Assembly: GCA_028564705.1 (NCBI GenBank)
Contig: JAPXFQ010001662.1
Location: forward strand, 7,810,001 to 7,874,000
Direction of reading: 5' to 3'
Source: Apricaphanius iberus
Lineage: Eukaryota > Chordata > Actinopteri > Cyprinodontiformes > Aphaniidae
Length of the DNA: 64,000 nt
Under the pieces are notes generated by a model. The model was given only the letters and a program-made list of their open reading frames with translations. It was not told the DNA's origin and searched no databases. Below are positions 35,002 through 45,411 of this stretch, one piece after another; within the stretch, counting starts at the first letter, position 1; every line of letters starts with the position of its first letter. The translations under genes and the position numbers were made by a program.

Positions 35002-36470
35002 ATTAAACACCAAACTCGTCATATGATTTAAAGGGTTGTTACATCAAACTTAATGCCTCTGGAATAACAAAGGCGGTCTTGCGAACGTTTGATAAATGAG
35101 GGTTCTGGTTCTCATGAAATGTAGTGCAGAAAGAATCCTCACTAAAACAGTACCTAAACTCAGCAAAAAAAATAAAATAAAAAAATACTCACGCCTAGTA
35201 GGTTTTAGATGTATTAAACTTGAATTACGCACAGCTGCAAGCAATATCCACTACATCACACTCTCCCTAGAAATGTACTCAGCATTTTTGGATCATAGCC
35301 ACCTCACTACACACCTACTTTCTGCCAAAAACAGTCAATGCAAAGTGCCCAGTAAATATTCTGCATCACGTAAATCGGGCAGTTCACAGATAAATATGGC
35401 AACCGAGAGATGGAGAAAGGGCACCGTAGAAGCACTGCAAACACCATTTATCTACATAGAGCTTTACTGAGCCTAAAGGCGACCAAAGCGCAATTGGAAA
35501 AGGGTAAAGAGACAACAAGGGTAAAAGGATTAAAATAAAAATATAAAGGTAATAGCACAAGTGATGAATAAAAAAAACAACAAATGTAAAAATTGAATGA
35601 TAGGATTACTTTTTGTAGCAATAATAATATATAAATAGAAGTAAACTAAAACAAATTAAAAGGACAGCAGAATGTAAAATGTTTCAACACTCTTATATTT
35701 AAAGCATGACAGAAAAGGTGTGTTTTTTTTAGGTCTACTTTTACAAAGTATCATCTTTGCAAAATATTAATTGGGGGTCACACAAAAAAAAAAAAAACGA
35801 GTTGCACGTGAAGCAGCGTTGATGCAGCAGTGTGGCCGACATAAAACAGACGGTGGAGGGAAATGCTTCTCTGACCGCAAATTTGCACACAGACGCAGAC
35901 GTATTGACGGAGACGTTTTACGTTTATAGTACTCCGCTTTTCCACTTCACTCTCTATTGTTTTTTCAGCGTTGCTCGACCAGAACAGCAGGGGGTGATAA
36001 CTTTTCATGCCGTCACTGCCTACTATCTCAGCATCGTTTCATTTATTTTTCTAGGCTTGTAAACACATTTCTTCCTCAAGGAGCAATGGACGACAGAAAA
36101 TAAGTTTTTATGAAGTTGTAAAGCTTTTTACTAGAAGTGTGGATTATACAACACTCTAGAAACACGTGGAAACAAACTTAGCAGCCGTTTTTGGTTGTTT
36201 TCCCTACACCTCCTTGTGTTCAAAATCGCCTTTCAATATAAAGCATATAGTGGCGAAACGCTGCATTAACTACTGATTACAGCGACTATAGAGCCCCGTT
36301 CTGGTGAAGCGATCTCTGGCTGTTACTGAAACTGACCAATCAGATGCATACGCTCTCCATTGACGGAGACAGATTGTTAAAAATTGGGCCTCTACTCTGT
36401 ACGTCCTTGCGTAGGTGACGGAGAGTCCTTGCGTTGACGGATAATTGCGTTGTGTCAATCTGAGAAGATA
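35002..36470. other. Gene-free stretch
   Basis: No exon is recognised. The stretch is AT-rich to about 35790. Between about 35800 and 36440 it contains GC-richer blocks with recurring 'gacgga' and 'ttgcgt' motifs that look like an old inverted-end element, whose limits I could not fix. Confidence 0.4.
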
Positions 36471-36473
36471 CAA

Positions 36474-36521
36474 ATGGTAGCGTTAGCGTTTCTTCTGCTG
36501 GTGTTTCAGGCTAACATTTGA
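36474..36521 (+). other. Short hydrophobic upstream ORF
   Basis: The frame reads MVALAFLLLVFQANI and stops three bases before the first-exon ATG at 36525. The copy at 34770-34817 gives MVALAFLLLVFPANI and stop at the matching position, and the relic at 31075 is recognisably related. It lies in the 5' UTR of the ZNF first exon. It may be a leader peptide that limits translation or just shared ancestry. Confidence 0.4.
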
Positions 36522-36524
36522 TAA

Positions 36525-36616
36525 ATGTCCTCATTTCAGCATCAAAGAGATTTGATCAGTGAAGAGTTAACTCCTGCTGAGGAAACATTAACAGAGTTTA
36601 GGAAAAAGGGTCGTGG
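36525..36616 (+). pseudogene. ZNF first exon interrupted by transposons
   Basis: The ATG at 36525 opens MSSFQHQRDLISEEL and continues PAEETLTEFRKK, the canonical start of this ZNF family. The expected remainder (VKSEEE...donor) is missing. At 36617 a hAT-like element begins, and 25 bp after its end a second one follows. After both (38580) only a weak resemblance to the rest of the exon remains (attgatgat...). It cannot be spliced to gene D by a recognisable donor. Confidence 0.65.
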
Positions 36617-36624
36617 GGTGGAGG

Positions 36625-37649
36625 TAGGGGTGGGCGGTATGGCAAAATGTTCATATCACGGTATTTTTTTAAAACATATCGGTATTACGGTATTTAACTG
36701 TATTTTTTTTCCATACAAGACCGTTCATATCGACATTATCTTATAAGAATGTGGAATATACAAATGTGTTTTAAATAACCCATTTTACTGCCATATGGAC
36801 TGCATCATATTGTTTTTTCCAGACACATGTGAATGATATGAAAATAGTTAAAATGATTATGATTCTAGTGGGCATTCTTGATGTTTTAAGGCTGAAAGTA
36901 TTTTTTTTTTAAACTCACGTTGGCGCAAGCAACAAATTGCATCTTCTAATTGCTTTGCATGTAGTACTGAAGAATCCCGCTAGGGGGCAGAGTATAGACT
37001 CAGATCGTATTTTGCTAAAGAAGTAAATTATACATGGCGACCGTAGATGCAGATGACACAGTTATTTACTGCTGTGCACCCTCTCTTAACCAAGCCATTG
37101 AACATTTACAGAATTTATATATAAGGCTATTCTTGGTGTGCTTCCATCCTATTTATGTTCACTTCTTACGAAAAAAAGTACTGGTCATTACTCTCTGCGT
37201 TCTCAGGCTGTTGTATTGCTTTCTGTCCCACATGTTAGAACTGAGCTGGGTAAAAGGGCCTTTGTTTATTCAGCACCCTTTACATGGAATTTGCTGCAGA
37301 ACGACTTAAAACGTAGTGATTTGATTCCTTTGAGTGTTTTTAAGTCAAAAATTAGATGTTTTGAGTTGGATTACCGAACAAGTCACTGTTTTTAATCCAG
37401 ATTTTATTGTAAGTGCAAAATTGGCCTTCCATTTATTTATCTATTTTTATTTCCATGTTTTTCTGTGTGTTTCTGTATGCATGTAATGATGTGATGTAAC
37501 TCAGCTGCCTATCTTGGCCAGATCTCCCTTGCAAAAGAGATTTTTAATCTCAATGGGCCTCTCCTGGTTAAATAAAGGATATAATAATAATAATAAATAT
37601 CATAACAAAAATAAACACCGGTTTTCGGTATGAACCGGTATACGGCCTA
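36625..37649. mobile_element. hAT-like element carrying a LINE fragment
   Basis: The left end is taggggtgggcggtatgg. The complement of the right end begins taggccgtataccgg. The target duplication ggtggagg is perfect (36617-36624 and 37650-37657). The outer parts repeat 'cggtatt'-type sequence common in a fish hAT miniature family. A LINE 3' fragment sits in its middle. Confidence 0.8.
37034..37594 (+). mobile_element. LINE 3' fragment (Jockey-group type)
   Basis: It starts with DADDTVIYCCAPSLNQA, the reverse transcriptase active-site segment, here in a form beginning ADD. It continues through the expected C-terminal segment in shifting frames and ends 'cctggttaaataaagg', the usual 3' end of a common fish LINE. 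It is 5'-truncated and inserted inside the hAT-like element. I cannot say whether it is L2, CR1 or Rex1. Confidence 0.65.
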
Positions 37650-37674
37650 GGTGGAGGGCAAGGAAAGCTGTGAG

Positions 37675-38571
37675 TAGGAATGGGCATTGTTAATTTATCG
37701 ATACTGCTGCGCTTAACGATACTCCTTATTGATCTATGTACTTTATCGGTATCCTTATTGGTACTATTTTTTTTAAAGGCTAAAACAAAAGGGGAAAAAC
37801 AAAAATAATTAATTATAATTGTTTTCTTTTTTTAACAATTGGGACAGAAAAGAACAGAAAATAAATAACTACAAAATAAAAAGCACAAAATGAACACTAT
37901 AAACAACTTATTTTATAAATCAAAAACTAAAAATGCTATGTTGTCTATTTAAAAAAGTTTAATGTATTTAAATAAAAATATCAAACATAACTTCCCCGTA
38001 AAACAATACAATTAATAACCAAAAAGAAAGATTTTGAATGCTGAAGTGTAAAGTGCAAAATAAGCCCTGAGAACATTGAGAACACCAGTATATCATCCAT
38101 CCATCCATTTTCTGTACCGCTGCATCCTGCTGCAGCACTCAGGCGGTCAAACACTGTGCATTCCTCTGTTTGTATTTGGTGTATTTTATCAAGGTGTTTG
38201 GTCAAATTATTCATGTTCTGGCCTTTGCAAGCAATTTTTATTGCATTTGTGACAGTGTGCATTGTCTGCTTATTTTTTTATAAAATGGAGCCCAATTTTG
38301 GATTGTTTTGTTTGCTCTGCTATCATGTCTGTTTAACTACGAGGGCAACAGTCAATCCTCCCACAATCAGTTCCCGCGGCGTGTGTTTGTTAAGGGGGAG
38401 CAGGCTGCCAATGATCAGTGTTTGGCCTGTGTTTATATCTCCCCCAAAAGATGAATACAACCTTAATTTCACAGTTAAGAGCACAGATAAGCTTCAGCCT
38501 TATCGGTCTGGGTGAACCGTCAGAATCAGCCCCGGGGCTAATTTAAAACCGGGTGTCAGTACCCATCCCTA
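37675..38571. mobile_element. Second hAT-like element, 897 bp
   Basis: The ends are taggaatgggcattg and the complement tagggatgggtactgac. The target duplication gctgtgag is perfect (37667-37674 and 38572-38579). It lies 25 bp beyond the previous element. A short RTE-type tail on the minus strand (ccatccatccattttctgt at about 38097-38118) is inside it. There is no transposase. Confidence 0.85.
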
Positions 38572-38879
38572 GCTGTGAGAGCACGCATTGATGATATATA
38601 TAAGGCTGCTCTGCACTCTTTTCATTAAGCTTTTTTTTTTTCATTCAGCTTCATATTTTATGTGTATTTGCACAGAATTGCACACAAAAGACGAGCACTG
38701 TGAGAATTTCTGAGAATTTCAAAGTCAAAAATGACTTTGTTTTTAGGCAAATTTAATTGTCGCCCACTGCGCCGTTTACGTCGTACCTGCATAGTCTGAC
38801 AACTTGTTGTTTTAGAAGTTTTCGGAAGTAAGTTTACGCGCTCATACCACAGAAAATGTCCGTTATTCAGAACTACGAC

Positions 38880-39765
38880 AAGTAGTTATTGGAGCTCAAG
38901 TACCGCTGTCAAATGAGTCGACACTTGGAAATACACAGTCATGCCAGACGATGCTAGCACTCATATAAACATTAACTTCGCGCATATACAGTGCATTATG
39001 GTAACAGAGCAAAATGCAAATTTGTAGTGGTACTCTAGGTGACCCTCTACCATAATCAGGAAAGAGTTTGCTGTCAACTCTTAAGATTTTACAGAGTAAA
39101 ATCATGGAATTGGTTCAAATGTCTATTCTGGAAAATTATTATACTGTACTTTAAAATGATTTTTCTCCCGAATTCTACAGTAAAATTCTAAAATATTTAT
39201 TCTACTTATAGTGTGGTTGACCTTCTACCGTAATGTGAAAAGAGTCCATCAACTCTTAGCATTTTGTAGAAATAAAATCCTGGGATTTACTGGAATAGCT
39301 TATTCTGGAAAAGCGTTATACTGTACTTTGACTTGGCATTTCTCCAAACTTTTACAGTAAAATTCTGAAATATTTAATCCGGTTGTACTCTCTGTGATCT
39401 GTTGTTAACTTTTAGCATTTTTGTAGAAATAAATTCTTGAAAATGACAGACGCAAAAGACAGAAAGGCTTCATACTGTTCTCTAAACTTCAGTTTCTCCA
39501 AAGATCTACAATAGAATAATGAAATATTTATTCTGGATTTAGTACGAAAATGTCGTGTATGGGTCATAAACAAACATTTCTTATTGTTAATCCTTTTAAT
39601 TCACCTCTCTTTCACTATTTCTGCCTGCACGAGCGCCCCAGCTCTCTATCACCGTAAGCACTGTGTATGCGCGAACTTAATGTTTATAACAGCGCTAGCG
39701 TCGTCAGGCATGACTGCGTATTTCCAAGTGTCCGCTCACGTGACCGCATTGCTCAAGTCTTGATT
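38880..39765. mobile_element. TIR element with internal satellite
   Basis: Left arm 38880-39000 (acacttggaaatacacagtc ... cgcgcatatacagtgc) is the inverted copy of right arm 39650-39765 (gcactgtgtatgcgcgaac ... tttccaagtgtc). Between them are about three tandem units of about 175 bp at 39030-39560, each with 'tagcattttgtagaaataaa' or a variant and 'tactgtact'. There is no coding. The superfamily is unknown. Confidence 0.7.
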
Positions 39766-41725
39766 AGGTGTTTCACATGGATCCAAACAGTTCATAATGC
39801 AGATTTTGATCTACATGGTCCCTGGCTTTCCTATCTAGCGTTTCCCTGTATATCCTTCATCCTTTTCAGGATTTTAACTTGTGTATTCCTTAGTTGATAC
39901 CAACTTTGCTTCAACCAACTCTTCTGTTTCTTCTATAGTAAATCTACAGTTTTACATGCGCGAAGATGTCAACATGGCAGCCATGTTCCAAGCTCTGTTC
40001 ACGCTGACCGGCAATTGTTTTAGCCAATAGAATTAGTTCCTGCCTTGTCAGCTGTCAGTCAATGTGCCTGTGCATTGCGCAGTCATGTGGAGATGGGGCT
40101 GCGCACACAGGCCACTCAGTGTCTTCCTGTTTACATTTGCCATTATGGCAAAGAGCGTCATTAAGAACTTGGTGTAAACCTCTGCTAAAAGTTAGCCATT
40201 CAATGTTTACTAAGAGCTACATCAACCTCAGAAAGAAAATCAAACTCTGGCGACTAAACTCGCTGAAAAACACCTTAGATATCCGAGTGGGATTCACATT
40301 AACGATTTGATTCAACAATTTAAATGGATTCGAAACAAACACAGCTTTGAGGACATTTCTGTTGATTAGGTTAGACAGTAATAAATTTAATAAAGCAAAT
40401 CAGTATAATGCTATATTAGTAAAGTAAAGAATGGCAAATCGTTTGGCCAATTGTAGAGGTAAGGCTATAGGGATCCTTGTTTTGTTTTTTTTTGTGGTTG
40501 GTGGGCTTGGTACGTAAAAGTATGTCTCCCTGAAATTCTCTGTACTTCAGCTTTAAATGACGCTGTGATCGAAAAATGTATTATTATGATTAATCTCTGT
40601 CATGCGTCTGTCATGATGCCATGACAGACGCTAATATTATTGATAACTCAGAAAGGTCAACTAAATAGAAACGGTCCAAACACAGATCAGGTTCTGCAGT
40701 TACATTCAGTGTCTCCTTACTTGCTGAGGATGAAGCAATCATATGATGGGAGATGCCAAAAATGTTATTTTTAATTGAATAAAATTTTATTTATGATGAA
40801 TCCCATAAAGTCATTACTGCTGAGAGCTGGTGGTAAGGATGGCTCAACAGAGCTAAGACTCTGTGTACGTTTGGTAACTAAACTAGTACTAAATTTAGTA
40901 TTATTCTTTTTCTTTTTTATTAACGAACAAAAATACACAGTTCTACATCGGCAAAGGGTGGTCTTTTTACGTAAAAGGAGACTGTTTCCAGCTTAAAGAT
41001 CCACACGGATGAAACTATTTTTTTTTTCATGTTTTTAACATGTTCTTCTTGCATTTTCCTGATGCTACATGGCATATCTTAAGAAAATTCAGCTTAAAAC
41101 AGTATTTCTGCATTCAGATTGCTATGAATCAGTAGGAGACGCAAAAACGTTGCATTTGTAACGTAACAAACCCATTGGATGAGCTACAAGCTCCTGCTCC
41201 TGCACTACTGGATAGAGTTCTTTGTTTTTTTACTTGTCCTGTCTGGCAATTTGCTACTCAGAATTGGTGTCTGAGTACAAAGTACAAGCCCAACAGATTT
41301 ACGTTGTCAACCAGAGAATTACAGCTTTGCTATAGTACTCCACTTGGTATACAAGTGTGACAAATCTTTATTAGTGATTACTGTGGGTTTAATTTCTTAA
41401 GTTTATGGAAACGAAAACGAAAAAAACAAAAAAAGAAAGAAAATAAAGAAGATAAACAGGACATATAGGAGTGTGAACTGACGAAACAAGATAGGGAGGT
41501 TAACAAAGAACACAAGAAAACATCCCAGTCCTCCAAGACGGATCCAGTAATATGAACTAAGAACTACACATTCACTACATACAAAAATGGATTAATGAAC
41601 ACGACACTAATGTTTCTGGAAAGCTGCTGGTACCAACTATCTGTTGATGATAACATCAGCCCAAGAATATGCCTGTACACAATAATGTCCCCGCACCTAT
41701 GTGTGTGTGTAAGCATGCAGGTGTA
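39766..41725. other. Gene-free AT-rich stretch
   Basis: No exon is recognised. A hairpin with 11-bp arms (gcgtctgtcat / atgacagacgc) lies at about 40606-40633. Open frames are short and unrelated to known domains. Confidence 0.45.
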
Positions 41726-42425
41726 AATAGGTTTCCCCATGCAAGTGATTGATAGCTGGTGTAAGGAGCCATCAATCCGTCCTACAGGAATTAACGCAGA
41801 CACGAAGGAGGTCAGAGACGTATACGTCCAGAGCTCCCCAGAGTCCAGAGGCCACAAGCAGACCAACGCAGGACCAAGAGCCCACCAAGAGAAGAACAGA
41901 TGGAAGCGGCAGGGGAACACCCAGCAGCCGCAATGCTGGGGCCCGGGAGGTCGCAGGGACGAGCCCACGTACTCCGCCGGTAACCGGCTACGCCAGGGTG
42001 GGCCTGGATCAGGACCCAGAGGCCACAGGGATCAGGGGCGCCCCAGCAGGGCCCCGACCAGGAATCGACAACCCAACCCCTCATACTTGCCAGGGTGCCA
42101 CAGTAACAGCCACAGCGGATGTACGCCCTCCCCAGGCTGAGCCCCTGGACATCCATATCTACCAGCACCCAGTCAACTCCTGAGGGAGTGACGGAGGGGA
42201 AAAAAGGCCCCTCTGGATGTTGGGCCTGAGATGCGCCAGGCAAGAGGGCAGCCGAAGACCGAACCTGACAAGTAGATAGAGACAGTCGTACGTACCTTCC
42301 CTCCCCAATGTACACATTCTCACCAACACATCCGGACACCCAAGAAAGGACGCTGTACACTCATTCATAAATACTCTATACTCCCAGGCCCAGGCACCAA
42401 TAGAGCAACCTGTCCCTGCACCTGA
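41726..42425. repeat. GC-rich block, open in several frames
   Basis: This block is far richer in G and C than its flanks and has long open frames on both strands (41739-42183 on +, 41812-42360 on -). That is expected from GC-rich sequence with few stops. No domain fits. The text (e.g. 'gcccaccaagagaagaacag', 'gcccgggaggtcgcaggg') is familiar to me from fish repeats, probably part of a LINE. It is not supported as a host gene. Confidence 0.5.
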
Positions 42426-43800
42426 GAGGCGAACGTGTTACAGTTGTAACTGTAGGCACTGCAAGCGCTTTTTCCAACAAAGATACTGTGGTGTTATTCT
42501 GCAGAGAGTTTAAACTTTTATTATTCAGAAGGTAAAAGACTGTTTATATAGTTTGCATGGTTGTAAAAATGGGTCTGTCACTATTGTTTATGGAGGTAAG
42601 CTTTTAAGTCATAAAACTCTGGGATGAGTTTTATTGCAAGCTGTAAAAAACAGGATGTCTGTAGATTTAGTGTGTTGCCATAAAACCATAAAACTCAGAA
42701 GGAGCTTTTAAGAAAAGACGTCTCACCCATATGACTGTATAATTTTCTGACAGCCAATAAGGGCTAAGACACTGTATGAAAATGTTCTGATTGGAGAGAT
42801 TAGAAACGCCTAGAGGCCCGGTTGTCTATAAAGCTGTGAAATGAAGATCATTTAATTGTTCAGATTTCTTTAAATCTGGACCACAGGGGAACGACGGGGG
42901 CAAATTCCTCTGTAAAACTGCAATTTGTTAATCTGTTCAAAATAAATGTTAAACTGGAAATTGGCTCCATTTTGTCTCTGCTTGAACATGCATTGAATTA
43001 CTTATGATAATTATTTAATTCAACAATACACACACACCCAAAGAAGATAAAATAAATGTGACAAACGGATCCATCTCGAACAAATCTCTTTTACATCCAT
43101 TAGAGTCCGATTAAAGTCCTCCAATAAAGCTGTTTGTCCATGACAATAATAAATAATATGGAGACACAATGGCAGAGAGGAACGGCCCAAAAGATTATTC
43201 CGTGGGATAAAAGTTCTGGTAAAATTACCCTTAAAAGCGAAAGTAAGGTTTTTCAATATATACCTTATTTATAGCATGCATTACATTTGCCTACTCAGAC
43301 AATTTTGGAGCCACTTGGAGTCCTTCGGAAGAATTTTATATCCAGTTCCTATCATTGTATATCCATATAATGGGAGTCGGGGCACGTCAAGTGCCACCTC
43401 TAAATATTGCATTATCTGCCACAAAACTCCTTCATTGAACCAATGTTTTGTTATTTGTAGCTAGTACTGTTCCCCTTGGAGTTCAGAGCATCTTGGAAAT
43501 GCTTCTTGTCTTACGGGGTGTTTTTGCAGGCAGATCTAAAAAGAAAATGTTCCACCCCATAAACCAGTGTTTCCTGACATACTCTTAAGCCTTAATTACC
43601 CACCCCTGTTGTATGGCAGCTGGCCTATAGGTTTGTTTTTTGTTTTACCTGTGAGTTTCCATTCATCTAAAACAAAGTTAACAAACCCATGTAATAACTC
43701 ATTTACTAATTTTGTCGCCTACGGATGCATCAAGGGATTAAAGAGAATAATTATTTATTTTACTCACATGTCTAAGCTTTTATTTTGTCTTTGTGTCCAG
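42426..43800. other. Upstream of the gene D finger exon
   Basis: AT-rich sequence. Positions 43265-43490 are a solo copy of the arm of the 6.16-kb inverted element. The last 40 bp form the branch/pyrimidine tract and acceptor (gtctttgtgtccag) of gene D. Confidence 0.5.
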
Positions 43801-45153
43801 ATCTCCCACAATGCTGTAATTCTAAAGAGGAGGTGGTTTTGTCTGAGCTCAGCAACCACAAGACAAACTCTACTTTAGATCATGATGAACCAGAACCTCA
43901 GCAGATGAAACGGGAACAAGAGGGACCAGAACATCAACAGATCAAAGAGGAAGACAAGCAACTGTGCATTATCAGCATAAAGAGCAGCTTGTGCTGAAAC
44001 AGGAGACCGATGACATTATGGAGACTCCTTCCAGTGTGGAAATATTGAACTGTGAAACAGAACTGAACAGAAACCAAGTTGTCACTCACTCCTTTCCTGA
44101 AGTTGAGAACCAGGACCATGATGGAAGCAGTTCTGAAGCCCCAGGAAAAAAGAGAAACGAAGAGCTGAAACTGAATAACAGATGTCAGAAATTAAAACAG
44201 CAGAAAGGCATTTCAGACCATTCAAAACAAAACATGCACAAGAAAATGAACCCAGATCAAAAATTATATTCTTGTCAAATTTGCAATAAAACCTTTTCTA
44301 TAAACAGTCGCTTGACAAGACACATGAAAACTCACACGGGTGAGAAGACTTTCACATGTACAACCTGTGGAAAAAGTTACTGCAGCGAGGGTGCTTTGAT
44401 TTATCACATGAGAGGTCACACAGGGGAAAAACCATTCACATGTGTCGTTTGTGGTAAAGGTTTCCGTCTAAACTACATTTTGAATATTCACAAGAGAACT
44501 CATTTAGGCGAAAAGCCTTATTCATGTGTAACCTGTGGGAAAAGTTTTTCTAAAAAGGCGAGTTTAAATCGTCACAATAGAATTCATTCAGGTGAGAAAC
44601 TTTTCTCGTGTATTGCTTGTTCAAGAACTTTCAGTCATAAAACTCTTTTAACTGTTCATATAAGAACCCACACAGGTGAGAAGCCCTTCTCATGCATGAC
44701 CTGTGGAAAAAGTTTCTGTCAAAAAGGTAATTTAGCTTATCACATGAAATTTCATACAGGTGAGAAACCGTTTACGTGCATTACTTGTGGAAAAGGTTTC
44801 AGTCATAAAAGCCTTTTAAAAATTCACATGAGAACACATGCAGCTGAGAAGCCTTTCTCATGTACGACGTGTGGAAAGAGTTATAGTGAAAAAAGTGGCT
44901 TAACTTATCACATGAGTACTCACACAGGTGAGAGATGTTTCTCCTGTGTGACGTGTGAAAAAAGTTTCAGAAAAAGGTCCCATTTGACGCGTCACATGAT
45001 AACCCACACAGATCAGAAGCCTTTCTCCTGTGTAACCTGTGGAAAAAGTTTCAGTCAAAAAGGTAATTTAACTTTTCACATGCGGACTCATACAGGTGAG
45101 AGGCCTTTCTCGTGTCTCACCTGTGGTAAGAGTTACAGTGAAAAAAGTAGCTT

Positions 45154-45170
45154 AACTTCTCACATGAGAA
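45154..45170 (+). repeat. Target-site duplication, left copy
   Basis: The 17-bp sequence aacttctcacatgagaa is repeated exactly at 48626-48642. It is ZNF coding sequence (TSHMR region), so it marks the insertion point of the retrotransposon in the finger array. Confidence 0.93.
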
Positions 45171-45183
45171 GCCTAAAGAGGCT

Positions 45184-45299
45184 TCTCATGTGAGAGAAGC
45201 CTCCCTGGCTGCCACCTTATCGCGGTGGAGGGGTTTGAGTGTCTCATGTGAGAGAAGCCTCCCTGGCTGCCACCTTATCGCGGTGGAGGGGTTTGAGTG
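45184..45299 (+). repeat. 58-bp tandem duplication in the LINE leader
   Basis: Two units start 'tctcatgtgagagaagcctc' at 45184 and 45242 and are essentially identical through 'ggggtttgagtgt'. The first 14 bases of the first unit region (45180-45193) are the exact inverted copy of 45160-45173, which is ZNF target sequence plus three bases. Doubling in a 5' leader could be a feature of the source element or a product of insertion. Confidence 0.75.
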
Positions 45300-45411
45300 T
45301 CCCAATGATCCTGGGAGCTATGTTGTCTGGGGCTTTATGCCCCTGGTAGGGTCACCCATGGCAAACTGGTCCTAGGTGAGGGATCAGACAAAGCGCAGCC
45401 CGACGACCCCT

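Noticed and set aside
41739..42360. Proline/arginine-rich proteins on both strands
   Set aside because: They occupy a GC-rich repeat-like block, overlap on opposite strands and have no domain or splice context.
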